A DNA stretch of 64,000 bases from Eublepharis macularius. Its lineage: Eukaryota > Chordata > Lepidosauria > Squamata > Eublepharidae. The notes under the pieces were generated by a model. The model worked only from the letters and a program-made list of their open reading frames with translations. It made no database searches and was not told the DNA's origin. This document shows, piece by piece, positions 34,140 to 47,121 of the stretch. Every line of letters begins with the position of its first letter. Position 1 is the stretch's first letter. The stretch is taken from contig NC_072797.1 of assembly GCF_028583425.1 (NCBI RefSeq), positions 24,648,001 to 24,712,000 on the forward strand, given 5' to 3'. The translations under genes and the position numbers were made by a program.

Positions 34140-35100
34140 TTACTGTATTGCTGCCTGGCTGCAGCAAGGTAGTCTTGTTGGCATGCCTTGTTGCCACTGC
34201 TGCTCTAAGCAGTGGCAAGAGGAAAACAAAAACATCACTGACATCATTATGTCATTTCTGGGTAGAACTACAGAGTCTTCAGTGATTCCTAGGGTTACCC
34301 TTTGTCACTCCTAGGTTTTACCAAGAAGTGACATCATGACTAGACATGGGCACGCACAGAAAAAAAACCCCAAACATGGTGTTCGTTGTTCATTGCCATC
34401 CATGAACAACAAACACTGATTAACATGATCTGGTCACAAACATGTTTGTTGTTCGTGGGGGCCAGCAGGTTCTCCACCAGCCATCAAGATCCCTACTGCA
34501 CCACTCCCAGAAACCCTACCTGAGCAGGCAGCAGGAAAGGTACCAATAATAAATAATAGCTTGGCCCCAGAGCCTGGCAGCAGCCCTGGAACCTGAAGGG
34601 GTAGATCCCTATCCCACCACGCACAAAGAAAATTCAAGCGCCAATGCACTCACCCTGTCTCCCTAACAGCAGCTGTCTCTCCCTGAAAGCCAGAGCTGGG
34701 AGCCCCCCTACCCCCTAGTCTTTTCCTCTTGTAACAAATTTGGAGCTCCAGTCCACACTTGGAAGGAAGACCTGCCTATCAAGCTAAATTGGGCTTAGAT
34801 TGGGGTTTCCAGGGCAACAGCAGGAGTTCAGACAGAGTTCAGACAATCCCTGCCTGAGTTGCCATGGGAATTGATTGCCGTTGCCAGACTGTCTGGCTTG
34901 ACGAACAGCAATGAACTAGGCTTGCAATGACCACCTGTTCATTTAGAATGGGGCCTCATGAACAGCTTGTTCGCGAACAGCCGAACAGGCTGTTCGCGGG
35001 CTTTTTTGCATTCGTAATGCTGTCCGTGCCCATCTCTAGTCATGACATTGCTGAAGTCATACCCACCCACCCAGGCCTCCTGCCACAACCATACAAAGAC
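34140..35100. repeat. GC-rich family repeat split by a hAT-like element
   Basis: The left part runs to gaagtgacatcatgac and the right part resumes tgacattgctgaagtcatac after the insert at 34341-35038. This shows a nested arrangement. Confidence 0.55.
34333..35046 (-). mobile_element. hAT-like element (TAGAGATGGGCACG family), 698 bp
   Basis: ATCATGAC / GTCATGAC (7 of 8 identical) flank an insert that begins TAGACATGGGCACG and ends CGTGCCCATCTCTA. It is in reverse orientation to the copy at 50451 and contains the same interior, including a short reading frame (complement of 34434-34649). Confidence 0.85.
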
Positions 35101-35624
35101 CTTGTTTGATATGAAAATCTTTTGTATATCCCATCCGTCTTCCATGTAGTGAACATGCCCCTTCCACTTTATACTCACAACAACACCTCTGAGAAAGCAG
35201 TTAGGTTGAAAGAAAGGGTCACACTTGCCCTTTCCCTGTCTCTAAGTAAAGGAGCCACAGAATGTATAGCTACTATTCAACATGTCATGTCCTAGACCCT
35301 CAAGGTGACCAGGGCCTCTGCAATCCCCCCTACCCCTTGCACCTTGGTAGACCCTCATGGAGTGTGCAATCAACCTGTCAGGTGAAACCACAAGCTCTGC
35401 ATTTTCACCGGAACTTTTGCACAGAGCTGTTGCCATGTATACAAGTTGTACGAGCAAAAAAGCAGGGCAAAGTTTAAGCATATGTAGAATAAAGATCTGC
35501 TAAAAGAGGAGAGGTTGAGGGCAGAGTCTGCGGGCTCAATCCCAAGCCAAGGATTCATGGTACACAGCATGGCATGCTAACAAAGCTGCAGTACCTAAAA
35601 CGTGCTCATGTGTGTGGCTTGTTG

Positions 35625-35800
35625 TTTGTTCTACCATTTTTATCCTGCCCTTTCTCCAAGATTCTCAGGACTGTTCTCCCCTCCCACATTTTATCCTCAA
35701 AACACCCCTATGAAGTAGGCTAGGCCGACAGGGAAAGTGATGCTGAAGTGGAATTTGAACCCACTGCAGGTTGACATTTTTAGCTCTACACCACCCTGGC
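35625..35800 (-). mobile_element. tRNA-derived Sauria-type SINE, degraded
   Basis: Reversed body with tttatcctcaaaacacccct and agtaggctaggccgacaggg. The tRNA head is decayed (ggaatttgaacccactgcag). Confidence 0.6.
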
Positions 35801-37375
35801 TTTCACTGCATTCATTGTTTTGTTTCAAAGCACATGGGGAAAAGCTTGAGCTTCTCTTGCATGTAGTTTCAAGGGGGGGGACTTAATCAATGCCTGCAGC
35901 ATTCATAACTGCTGTGATATATATGCATTTTGTACCTAGGGATTAGTTGCCGAATGCAGTATGTCTTAAATGAAGCAGCAGCCTTAATGCTTCCTTTGAG
36001 TTGCATTAAATAATATATAGCATTAATACTTAGAATGTATATAACTTGGAAGGATGGCTGGTTAGTATTTGAAACAGAAATTCAACAGGTGCAACTGTAC
36101 GTGCCATGGCTATATAGTCATGGGGAAATGTTGCACCTGCTGAATTTCTGTCATATAGCTGTCATGTGCACAAGATGGCCACTGTAGCTCTGCAACCACC
36201 AAGGACCTGGAACATTTGCCTAGTCCACAACTGCAAGTTAAGATCCCACCAACGTGGCCAGCACCAGCATGGATCTTCCTAGGGATGTACCATTTCAGAA
36301 CGGAGGCAGAATGGATTGAATAACTGAATGCTTCCCACATATCTGCCTACGAAAGCTAGCCCAACCTTCTCTCCAAAACGCAGGTTTTCATTAATCTGAG
36401 GTATACAGCTAAAGTAAAGCATGCAGTCTTGCAATTCTCCCATGTGTCCTTTGAAGTCATCACAGGACACTACCTCCTGCTTTTTGAAATGTTTCTCTAA
36501 AAGCACCTTGGAATTGCACTAACTGGTCACAGCCTTGAGTCTCAGTGAGAAAGCATGAACCTAGAATGGCATCTTGATTTTCCCAGAGATATTCTCCTCT
36601 CTCCAAGTGGAGTTCTTGCTTCGGGGTCAAAACTTACATACACCTGTCTCTAACCTCCAATGCCCCTTTTTGCAACTGGAAATCTGCTATGGTTGAGACA
36701 ATTGAGAACTGGAAAAGCAAAGGAGCGGCATGGGGGTTTGCTTTACCCTTTCTCTGCCCACAGTTTCCTTAATTCAAATCATCTGCCAAATTGTTTTGAC
36801 CACTGCAGAATTCTAAATTTTTTTGGGGGGGACCTAATTTGGAACTTTCTCTATTTGTGTGTATCGGGCGGGGGGGACCCAAAGAGGATCAGTTGGGCAG
36901 CAGGGAAATGGTGGCTGGGGGAAAGAATTAAGAATCCACTTCCTAGCTTTTACTGTTTGGGGCATAAGATTGCCAACTGGCCAGGCAAAAAAAGTGTCCT
37001 GTAGTTTTAATAGAGGCTTCGTATGCTTTTTATGGCGTGGAATTAAATAACCTCACCTGATAACCAATGCGGATCAAACTGATCTTGAAGGGACAGTTAG
37101 AAGGGCTGAAATGTCCAAATGATTGGGGAAATGTTATAAAATTATAAAACATTATAATGCTATAACATTTATAAAATTATATATTATGTTACATTGTCTG
37201 CCTTATGTAGAGCCCCCAATACAGCAAACAATTCTGACTGCTGGCCCTTTAATACAAGATATGTTAGGGGAAAGGATCTTTGTCTAGGACAGAGTATCCT
37301 GTGATATCCCTCACCAGCATGGAGGATTTTTTACCTTGCATAAAAGAAATAATAAATAGGGGAAGATTGACTCAC

Positions 37376-38525
37376 GGTCTTTATTATCTTTCCGGAATCT
37401 TGCCAGGTCCACCACTGGAGGCCTGCTAGGTTTGGCAGGGGCTGGGCCCAGTTTGAACTGCGGAGGTATTGCCTTTCGTTTGGGGCCAGGCAAATTCTGC
37501 TCTTTCTCATCTTTGTTGTGGTTATTGGCCAAAGGCCCAGATGTAGCCAGTCTGGAAGGCGCAAATTTAGCAGAGGCAGCAGGTAATCCAGAGTCCTCTT
37601 GATTGCTTCTGAAAACATTCTTGACAATGCTCGGCCTAGTTTCTTCATTCTGCTGTCCATACGATTTTGGGAGACCATGAGGCAGGTTGCTCTGGTTGCT
37701 GACAGATTTCAAAGTGACAGGAAAACGGACAGGTGTGGAATTGGATTCGGCACCACTGGTGTTCTTTTCCTCAGTGTCCCTGGGCAATTTAAATGACTGG
37801 GTTTTTTGTTTGGGGCCTAAGAAGGCTGGAGATGCCTGATTCAAAAAAACATTTTTGTTGGAAGTTTCTTCATTGTTAGCAAGATGAGGAGTTAAAGAAA
37901 GTTTCGGCTTCAGAACAGCCTTTGGAAAAAGCGGTTTGGGGTCATTTTCTTGTGATGCAACCATAAAGGTTTCTTTAACCCCTGCTAGCTTTTGGAACAC
38001 GGGTTTCGCGTCTGTTTCTTGTAGTTCCGACTTAAAGTTCGGCTTTGGTCCTGGAGGCTTGAGGTCATTTTTTGAGGGCAACGTTGAGCAAGGCACCCTG
38101 TTGTCAATACCCTTAGGAAACACTGGCTTGGAGTCCTCTTTTGGTAGTTCAGTGAGTTTGGGACCTAAAGGCTTAGGGAAGCCCGCCCTTTCATTTACTT
38201 CTCTGCTAGCTGCCTGTGCTAGTGCTGCAAACTTGTTGGCTGCAGGGCTGCTTTTCAAAGGAGGTGGCTTTGGTTCCTTGATGTCTTGTGTGTCTTGAAG
38301 AGAAGGTTTTATGCCCAAAGGAGGTTTAAAAGATGGAGACTTTTGAAGGCTGCTGGGTCTGGCAGGTAGACCGGCATTTCCCAAATGAGAAAACTTCTCA
38401 AACGCAGCTTTCGTCGCCAGTGAAGATTGTCCTGCCACTTTGACTTGTCGGTTGTGGACTTCCTCTGCTGGGTTGTTAGAAGGGCTGAACTTTGCCATAA
38501 TGGACTTTACGTTTGTCTGGCCATC
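37376..38525 (-). CDS. FYB1: FYB1 (ADAP) large first coding exon
   Basis: This exon encodes residues 1-374 of the adaptor FYB1/ADAP, which links the T-cell receptor to integrin activation through FYN, SLP-76 and SKAP1. I recognise it by the MAKFSPSNNP start, the repeated KPxFPK / GPKP blocks and the end RPPVVDLARF. All match the low-complexity N-terminal half of mammalian FYB1 as I remember it. The ATG is the complement of 38496-38498. The acceptor (tattgtag) precedes 38525 and the donor (GTGAGT) begins at 37375. The exon ends in phase 1. The 27 bases between the acceptor and the ATG are open and in frame (DGQTNVKSI), like the longer human isoform start. The open frame runs past the donor to 37311, but that tail is intronic. 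Confidence 0.95.
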
Positions 38526-39235
38526 CTACAATATAAAGAAGATTTTAATAAAAGCAAGTAGAATGAGAACTGTTTAGTTGCAACGCTCACATATGTTGCA
38601 CTTTAAAGGCTTTCCTGGTTTGAGGCTTACGGCACTTCTGATTGGTTAGAGATACCTCAGCGTTTAGCTTCCTGTATGGCTAAAGATGTTCAACATTTTT
38701 GCTACACAATCATTGTGGTTAAAGAATATTTCAAGTCGTTTACTGCAGACAAGTGTTGCTTTGCTGCCTGGATCACTCCCTGCTTCATCTACTGTCATTT
38801 CTCTCTCTCTCTTCCTTTTATATTTGTGGAACATGGAAGTGATAGTAACAGCATGCATTATTTAATATTTGCATGCCAAAGTATAGAACATCACTCAATA
38901 TTTCAACACTCTCAAAATATATACATTGTGCATGTGTTCATGTGTAATGAAAACCATATCATCCTCAGTTTTGCTTGGATGCATTTTTTTTACATAACTT
39001 AAAAAGCGAGATATGCTCAAGTATAAGCACTGCAGATCTCTAAGATTTTTGCAGCCCTTGACATGTACCTTCTGTTGATCCCCTTGGAAACTGCTTTCTC
39101 TCATGCTGCCTCTAACATTAGATTTGATGAAACATGAAAATGGCAGCAGTGCTGGCATAGCAGGCCTTTTGCCTACCACTGGTTCCAGAAAATGCCCCAG
39201 TTTGCCACCTGCCACCTTTTGGATCCAGATCCTAA

Positions 39236-39823
39236 ACGAACAGGTGGTTGTTGCAAGCCTCATTCATTGCTGTTCGTTGCTGTTTGTCAAGCCAGACAGT
39301 CTGGCACCTGCAATCAATTCCCTTGGCAACTCAGGCAGGGATTGTCTGAACTCTGTCTGAACTCCTGCTGTTGCCTTGGAAACCCCAATCTAAGCCCAAT
39401 TTAGCTTGATAGGCAGGTCTTCCTTCCCAGTGTGGACCTCCAAATTTGTTACAAGAGGAAAAGACCAGGAGGGAGGGGGGCTCCCAGCTCTGGCTTTCAG
39501 GGAGAGACAGCTGCTGTTAGAGAGACAGGGTGAGTGCATTGGAGCTTGAATTTTCTTTGTGTGTGGTGGGATAGGGATCTACCCCTTCAGGTTCCAGGGC
39601 TGCTGCCAGGTACATTTCCTGCTGCCTGCTCAGGTAGGGTTTCTGGGAGTGGTGTGGTAGGGATCTTGATGGCTGGTGGAGAGCCTGCTGGCCCCCATGA
39701 ACAACAAACAACAAACATGTTCATGAACAGAATCATGTTCATCAATGTTTGTTGTTTGTTGTTCATGGCTGGCAACGAACAACAAACACCATGTTCGTTT
39801 TTTTCTGTTCGTGCCTATGTCTA
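39236..39823 (+). mobile_element. hAT-like element, TAGAGATGGGCACG family, left-truncated
   Basis: Starts inside the element at cgaacaggtggttgttgcaa and ends TTCGTGCCTATGTCTA. It matches 50559-51142 closely, with a deletion in the interior that keeps the short ORF in frame. Confidence 0.8.
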
Positions 39824-41109
39824 GTCCTGACAGAAGCACAACTAATGATTACCCTTGACAGTACAAAGATGGCTTTCTCATACATGGAGAGATACAAAAG
39901 CCTAAGCCTGAGAGTGAAAGCTATTAACTCAAATCATTGAAAGGGGAGGGGCACATCTGAGTTGAGCCCAGAAAAACGTATTGACTGTCGTCTCCAAGAC
40001 AACATCCACCTGAGGCCTGACTTCCGCCTGTCATCTCATTGGTTTGGCAACGGAGATGCCTAGCTTGGCAACATCAACCTATGAGCTTTTGTCACTCAGA
40101 AGCATCATTGGGAGAATCACGCTGCGCCATGGCTGAATGCATCTTTCCTCCGAATGCATCTTCCTCTACAGAGGCTGGATGTTGTCCTGAAGGTGTGTCC
40201 ATGCAAGCCAGTAGTCTGGGTTGCAGTCTTAGTTATTTTTACATGGTTGCCCGCAGAAAATCTTTAATGTATTTTTGTTATTTTAAGGCCACATAGACAA
40301 CAAAAACTCTCTTGCATGTCATTGGATAAGAGACATGGGGAGAACAGAATAAGGAACTAAAATTGTGTTGATTCAGATGGTCTGAGCTGCTTGTGGGAAA
40401 TAAGGCTTTGCCCATGTGATATCTGTGAATTAGAACTATGTCTTGGGGAACTAGATTTTGGAGAGGGGGGAGCCATAAGTTTTGAGGCATCATTTTAAGA
40501 TAGGGGGAACCCCCCCCCCATCTTATAGCAAGGTCAAGAAATGCATTGGAAAGGTTGGTCATATTTCCCAAACTTTTGATGCGTCTATGAACCCCCCTAA
40601 AGCAGATGGAACTTTCCTGCAATAAATTGTGCTCCCCCCGCCCCCATCCCGTCTACCTCATTAATGAGAAAGCAGCTTGGGGGAAATAATTTTGAATTGC
40701 AAAAAAAGTTACTAGAAATGAAAGGGTACACAGGGTTTTTTAAAAAAAATCTTTCTTCCTTCAATACATCTTGCATCCTGCCTGGCTGATTTTGGCATTA
40801 AAACATACAGAGAAACAAAAATAGAATTCCATCTTTTACACCACTATTGATCAGCAATATACACAATACTTTCAGGAATGCCTAGTTGTGCTTTTTTCTT
40901 AAAGGACATGACACAGGATGGCTGAGAGAAAATCCAGAATATAGTCAGCATTTTGTTTTTTGTTTGTACCAGTCTAAGTTTTTCCCTGGATATTCCATGT
41001 AGTTTTTTTGGTAAATAAATAGTTCCTGCTTAACAATGATGTGTGATGTCTTAAATATATGATTTGCCCTATTGGGAAAACTCAACATACTGAGGGACTG
41101 CATGTATAC

Positions 41110-41290
41110 TATGATTGCCAGCACTGGCTTAGGAAATTCCTGGAGATTTGGGTGCAGTACTTGTGGAGGGCAGAGTTTGGGGAGGAGAGTGGGTTCAGTG
41201 AGAATGTGATACCACAGAGTCTCCCCTACAAAAGCTTCCATTTTCTGTAGCCTGAAGATCAGTTGTAATTCCAGGAGAACTTCAGTCCCC
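41110..41290. repeat. 'attgccagc' repeat
   Basis: Contains gaaattcctggagatttgg and agttgtaattccaggagaac, the reverse view of the 16910-17126 family. Confidence 0.55.
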
Positions 41291-41334
41291 AGCTGGGGCT
41301 TGATAAGCTTAATGTGTACTCATGGTCTACACAA

Positions 41335-41765
41335 AGGGTTGCCAGCCCTCCTCTGGGGGTGGGAGTTCCCTTGCCCTCATCCCATGTCCCCCTGCAACTG
41401 GCCAGTGGGAGAAGAAATGGCAAGAAATGCTGGGGGAGGGGGCATTGCCTGCTGCCAGGGCATTTACCAGTGACATACTGACACCACCTGTGAAGCACTG
41501 ATGTTACTTCCCGTACTTCTGGAAGTGATGTCATCACATTGCTGGGTGAAGTGCTGATATATGGACAAAAACCATACAGTTTTGCAGAAACACTAGAGCA
41601 CTTCTGGTGGGCCAGCAACATGATGAGGGCACTTCCAGAAGTGACATCAGCTTATCACTAGCAGCATCATTACATTGCTGGTGAGTGCTCTAGAAGCAGG
41701 TAAGTTCTGTACCCCCACCTCGCACAGTCCCCTTGCCCTCAGCCAGTTGCCAGGAGACCTAGCAA
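41335..41765. repeat. GC-rich 'ggaagtgatgtcatcac' repeat
   Basis: Begins agggttgccagccctcctct. It carries two copies of the cttctggaagtgatgtcatc phrase and ends gccaggagacctagcaac. Confidence 0.6.
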
Positions 41766-42269
41766 CACAAAACTTTCCCATTGGGGAAATTGCAGCTTAG
41801 TGGGCCATTTCAGTCCCCCTCTTGCCACACAACTCAGTCCCAGTATGAATCAAACATTGCCTGCCTAGAAATTCAGTTCCGAGCACACATCTGGTTGACA
41901 GGACAAAGGGCAGACAAGGGATTCCAGGGCCACCTCCCAGCAGTTTGCCTGCTTGCCCACTGGTCGCTGGGGATGTACCTCTATACTAAAACGTTCATAA
42001 ATTCTCATGGGGAGGAGAGCCATTTTTAGAAGAAATATGCAAGGGAGGGAAGAAACTTGTGGAATAAAACAGGAGAATTTCATAAGGACAAAGCATTACA
42101 GCACTGTCTATTAAAATGAGTAAATACTGGTTTTTCAAAATGATGTTTTTATCATTAAAAGTTTTTTTTATTTTATTTACTTATAAACATGTTCAAACTG
42201 CTTTTCTTCTTAAAAATAAAACCCCAGCTATTGCCATAGGAATTAAATTTTCCATGCTTTTACGCTTCT

Positions 42270-42400
42270 AGGTTTTACTGGCTGGTTTTAATGGTAGTTG
42301 ATTTTCATGATGTTTTGTTTTATGGTTTTTCTTTTCATGTTGTGAACTGCCTTGAGCAGGTCTTTCAAGAAGCATCATATAAATGTCTTAAATGCACAAG
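42270..42400 (+). mobile_element. L2-like LINE 3' tail remnant
   Basis: ttttaatggtagttgatttt, then gttgtgaactgccttgagca and atataaatgtctta. This is the usual gene-poor tail of L2-type elements. Confidence 0.45.
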
Positions 42401-44109
42401 GACATAAATTCACTTAGGCCTGGCTTGCAAATAAAAAATAATACTTAAGCATTTCTATAGAGCTTTGAGCAATTCACGCAAGTTTTTGATTTATTTGAGA
42501 TACAGACTATTTTCTGATTATTAAATATGTAATTATGACTCTTATGTAAATTGTATTAGTTGTGTGGAGATGTATTCTTTTCTTGTGTATGTTTATATAA
42601 AATTAGATTAGAACAATTTCTTTAAAAAATCACTTCAGGCTGATTTTTAGGCTCCTTATTCAGAGTCTTTCCACACATGACATCTGACATGTGAAGAACA
42701 CGTGTCAGGAGATGCAATGTTAGCCAAGAAGGGTAGTTTAAAAAGACAGAGCCGGCAGCAGGGCAGAGGCTTTGCTATACACTGGAGCTGTGTGAAAGGG
42801 CTGTGAAATGCCAGAAGAGAAATTTCAGCCCACTATAACTTCTCCAGGTCCAAATCCAGCTCTGGAAGGCAGCTCCAGCTGTTTCCATTCCTCCTTGCTC
42901 CCTGGTTGCGATCCCACACAGTTTGAGACTGGAGAGGTGAAACTGACAGAATCTTTTGGGGAGGTGAAGATGAAATTAACAAACCCTTTGAGGAATGATC
43001 TCCACCAGCTCTGTCTATGCTTCGGTGTTTTGTGTAGAGAGACTCATAGTGTTCAGGGCATTTCATCCTCACCGTGTTGTTGCAATGCTTGCAACAACTT
43101 TGTAAGGTATTATTGCATATTGTAGCAATGCTGACTATAGAGACAAAATTTTTGAACCAAGATGTTCAACATCATAAAACTCATTGTCTTAGCTCCGAAA
43201 TTATAGCATCCATGAATAGTCGCAGCCACTTGGTTGGCTGTGACCTGATTCTGTTGAAAAATACTGTGTTTGCTTTGATGACAAGCTCTTTGGATCATAA
43301 TTTTCCTTTCCCTTTCAGTTGTGTGAAAGTTGTCATTGCTGGAACTTGGTACTGAAATCCTCTCAGCTGTTGTTATTCTACAGCTTCCTTGTGCTTCACA
43401 GCTGAAACAATCCGCTGCTGTCTTCCTCGTAATAAACCTCATTGCTGGGTTTTGCATACAACATTAGGTGGCAAATTTATGACCCGAAAAGAAAAGGAAA
43501 GGGCTGTTTGCCGTACTAAAGGCTAAGCTGGTTTTCATATGATTCAGGAAAATGGAAATATTCCCTCCTTGGCAAATAGCTGAAACGTTACAGACCAAAC
43601 ACAATTCATTTTTTGATTAGAGTGCACAAGACCATGTGTACGAAATAGTGGTCAAATCTTCTCAGATGAGCAGATACATGACAAACAGATTTTTAAGAAT
43701 ATTTGTATTTGTATTATTCAGGTATACTTATATACATGACTACCAGTTGTTTATATGACTCCATGTTGTTTGTCACCTGGTAATATTACCCCTGTATAAT
43801 GTTTAAAAGGCCCCTTAATAAGGATTTCTTACTAGTACTCACAATAGTTCATAGAACTTGGTTGTCAAAAAGGTGAGTATCCTTAATTTCAAAGAAACAT
43901 ATTTTATGTTGTGGAGCCTGGGTCATAAAAATGCAGTGCAGAGCAAAAATATAATACTTTATGATAACCCATATTGAAGTTGTTAATATTTGAGGTTTGC
44001 AACATATCGCTAAAGCTGCACTCCACTTCCTTGAGCAACAGGAAATTACATGCCACCTTAGAGCTCATATTTCCTATCTTTTGGAGAAAACAGGATTGGA
44101 GTTAGGATT

Positions 44110-44230
44110 AGGGTTGACAGCCTCCATGGGAGTCTTGGAGATTTCTGAGAATTACAACTAATCTTGGACTACAGAGTTCAGTTCCCATGAAGAAAATGAT
44201 GGCCTTGGAGGGTGGACTGAATTAGGAGGT
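44110..44230. repeat. 'gggttgacagcctcc' repeat fragment
   Basis: Related to 16910-17126, with agaattacaactaatcttgg and agttcagttcccatg. Confidence 0.5.
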
Positions 44231-45479
44231 CTATGTCCTAGTTTCAGAGGGCATGTAAAGTGGACTTGCCCCCCCTCCCCAAGTCGGAATAAAGAGACAG
44301 ACAACAGAATTGGGATATAAAGGGCCATTTTATTGAATAACGACAAAATAATTTGGACTGCGGCAAGGGCCTAACTGGTGGTACAGGTTCTGGGGTCATC
44401 CTTGGACCTCCACCCTGACCTGACTTGATGAGCCACCCTCTGCCCTGGGTGCGAGCCGTCCCTCATATGGCCGTGTCCCAGCCTGGCCAGGCAATGTGGT
44501 TCCCCCTTAAAGCTCCCCCCTGGCCCTCCCAGAAGAAATTAGGAGGTCTATGTCCCAGTTTCATAGGTAAAGTGGAATTCTTTACAGGAGGCGTTGGCTC
44601 CTCAAGATGGTTGTTTCGTGAGGTGCCTTCTATTTTAAAGCTCCTAACCCCACTTTTATTTTCTTGTTTTTAACAGTATGCTTTTGTATTGCTGTTATTG
44701 TTGCCTTGGGTATCTGGAAGAAGTGTGGGCTTATAAATGTTTTAAGTAAGTAAATAAAGTTTTGTTCCTCATACTCAAATGAGGAATTTTTCACCTACTA
44801 TTCTTTTCTCTTACCTCCTGGAGTCAGTTGACTTGAAGGAGAGAGGAAGGAAGGGCAGGGAAAGGGGAAGAAAGAAGATTAACCAACACAGCTGAACTTC
44901 TGTTTCTCAAGTTAACCTCTGTTTTACTGATACAGAAGAAGAAGATGGAAAATGTTCTCATAATACACAGTATGTGCAGGAGGTTATGCAAGCTGTGAGG
45001 TCACCTAACTGACTGGTATGAGTGACTTTGATTTACACTAGTTAAAGTTTGGGGGCTAACATTTCTAACTGATTCTACATGATTATTCTAGCTACATGAT
45101 TATACCCACTAAGCGTCTTTCTGAAAGCATGGATAAGAATCTAATGACACCTGGCTGCAACACATTTCTATGCTGTACCCATTTTCTTCTCCAAACAAAG
45201 ACCCCAAAAGTTAAATGGAATGTACTCCATAGACAGGATGCATAGGATTCTACCTTGAATTCACCATTAGGGATTACAAAACATGTTTCAATGAATGAAA
45301 AACAGTTTGGTAAACAATGGTTGGCTTCTGGATCCTAAAGAACAGACATGAAATACATGAAATGGTCATAGATTAACTCGATCATTGGTCTATCAAGGTC
45401 AGTATTGTCTACTCTGGCTGGGAAAGGCCTTCCAAGTCTTCAGGTCTTTCACATTGCCTTCTCCCAGGTTTTTTTAAAC

Positions 45480-45655
45480 TTATGATTGCCAACCTCCAGG
45501 TAGCACCTAATGTTCCCCTGGAATTATGACTGATCTCCAGACTACAGAGATTAGTTTCCCCTGGAACTAATCTCCCTCCCCTCCTCAAATTCTGCCCTCC
45601 CTAGGCACTGTTCCCAAATCACCAGGAATTTCCCAAGCTGGAGTTGGCAACCATA
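45480..45655. repeat. 'attgccaacctccag' repeat
   Basis: Begins atgattgccaacctccaggt and ends gctggagttggcaacc, with both end motifs present. Confidence 0.65.
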
Positions 45656-45749
45656 TTTATACTGAAGATGCCTAGGACTGAAGTTGAGATCTTGAGAATG
45701 CAAAATATTCTCTACCACTGAGCCAAACCACCTAAGAGTTATGCTATAA

Positions 45750-46020
45750 CTAGAGTTGCCATCTGATATTTCTTGTCACCAATCTGAGCAACTGCAGGAG
45801 GAAAAAAACTGGTCGTGGGAAGACCTGGCAGTGACATCACATCTCTCTAGGAATTGGCCCAAACTCTGTGGTAAAACCCTGGACTTTTTGGTAATTCTTA
45901 GAGAGGATTCATGTCACTTCTGAGTTTTCCCTGAAGTGATGTCATGCTGATGGCCACTCCCTCCCCATTCCATGAACCTGTCCCTCAATCTCCTGCTGGT
46001 TGCCAGACTGGTCTGGAAAA
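45750..46020. repeat. GC-rich family repeat
   Basis: Begins ctagagttgccatctgatat, with gcagtgacatcacatctctc and gaagtgatgtcatgc inside, and ends ctggttgccagac. Confidence 0.55.
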
Positions 46021-46997
46021 CCTACCTATAGCCAGTATTATATTTACATCAACCCAATATTTCAGAAGCTTGCATACTTTTACATCAGTCTAGCCCAGCC
46101 CATATAATTGACAATGTTAAACTCCTCCCACTCTATGCTCTTTATCCCTTTTTGTCCCACATGAACCAAGTGCCAACAAAGGGCTGCTCACACGGGTTAA
46201 TAGTAACAGAGACTTAGACAGAGCCTTGCCCCATTATGACCTCAGATACTTTGCTTGTATCCTGGCTGATGCAGGATACAATTCTCTGCCCGTGTTTATG
46301 CAGAGAAAAGGTTAAAGAACCATATGTCTATATGTTTCATCCGGGCACAGCGAGCGGTAGCGCCAAAGTGACAAAAATTGAAATTTGGCCTTAATAAAAC
46401 ATACAATGGCTGACCAGCTCCCACTTTAGGTGGGCCAATAAAAGATATCATTTTATCTACTTCATATTTCTAAATCCAAAATAAGCACAATGAAAGAACG
46501 TCGCCAGCTTCAGGTATGTTAAGGTTTTCAATTACCATTCACTTTGTTTTGCCGATGAATAGTTATGAGCGAGGGAGAAAAGTGGGGGTGGAGGGGAGCT
46601 CACAACACTGACTAAGCTTATTGTAGTTTGAGCATAATCTTGCAGAATGTAGTCGGGGGGGTGGGGTTGGTGCCCTTTTGTATCATTTCTTTCAATTGGA
46701 CTCCCTTTCACTGGGTTATACTTCAAGGTCGAGCACGAAATGTGTTACACAAGACACTTGTCTGTGACTGGACTGGAATCGACGATTCTCGTTTTGGTGA
46801 CATGATCCATATATTCAAGGAAATGAGAGAAGAATATTATGCTGAAACTTTCTTTTGGAAGAGATTGCTAAGGATGTGTGTGAAATCTCTGCTTCATATC
46901 TCATGCCCGCCATAAACACATAAACGCAATATTTTAGGCAAAAAACTGCTGTATCCTTAGCATAAGGTCCTCAACTGTAATGCAAGTGGAATTTAGA

Positions 46998-47121
46998 TTA
47001 GGGCCAAGCTACAAGTGACGAATTACACTTGAACAGCAAGTGAATTGAGTGGAGGGCAAGTGAACAGGGAGAAATACACTTGCTGTTCAAGTGTCATTCG
47101 TCACTTGTAGCTTGGCCCTTA
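46998..47121. mobile_element. TTA-flanked foldback MITE (PIF/Harbinger-like)
   Basis: TTA at 46998-47000 and 47119-47121 flanks a 118-bp insert. Its arms GGGCCAAGCTACAAGTGACG and the inverted CGTCACTTGTAGCTTGGCCC pair over about 40 bp around a short loop. A TTA duplication is the pattern of PIF/Harbinger. No ORF. Confidence 0.85.

Larger units (their letters stand above)
29464..37375 (-). other. FYB1: FYB1 intron 1 (between the first two placed coding exons)
   Basis: 7.9 kb holding several repeats: 29655-29850, a 5S SINE, an L2-like remnant, two hAT-like elements, GC-rich family members and a SINE at 35625-35800. The parts 35850-37370 and 33310-34130 appear mostly unique. Confidence 0.7.

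Noticed and set aside
34339..35040. Tc1/mariner element with TA duplication
   Set aside because: TA adjoins the ends in all copies, but the neighbouring octamers are duplicated (8/8 at 14949, 7/8 at 34333 and 50451), so TA is part of the element ends.
37936..38298. Plus-strand ORF of 120 codons
   Set aside because: Antisense shadow of the large FYB1 exon.
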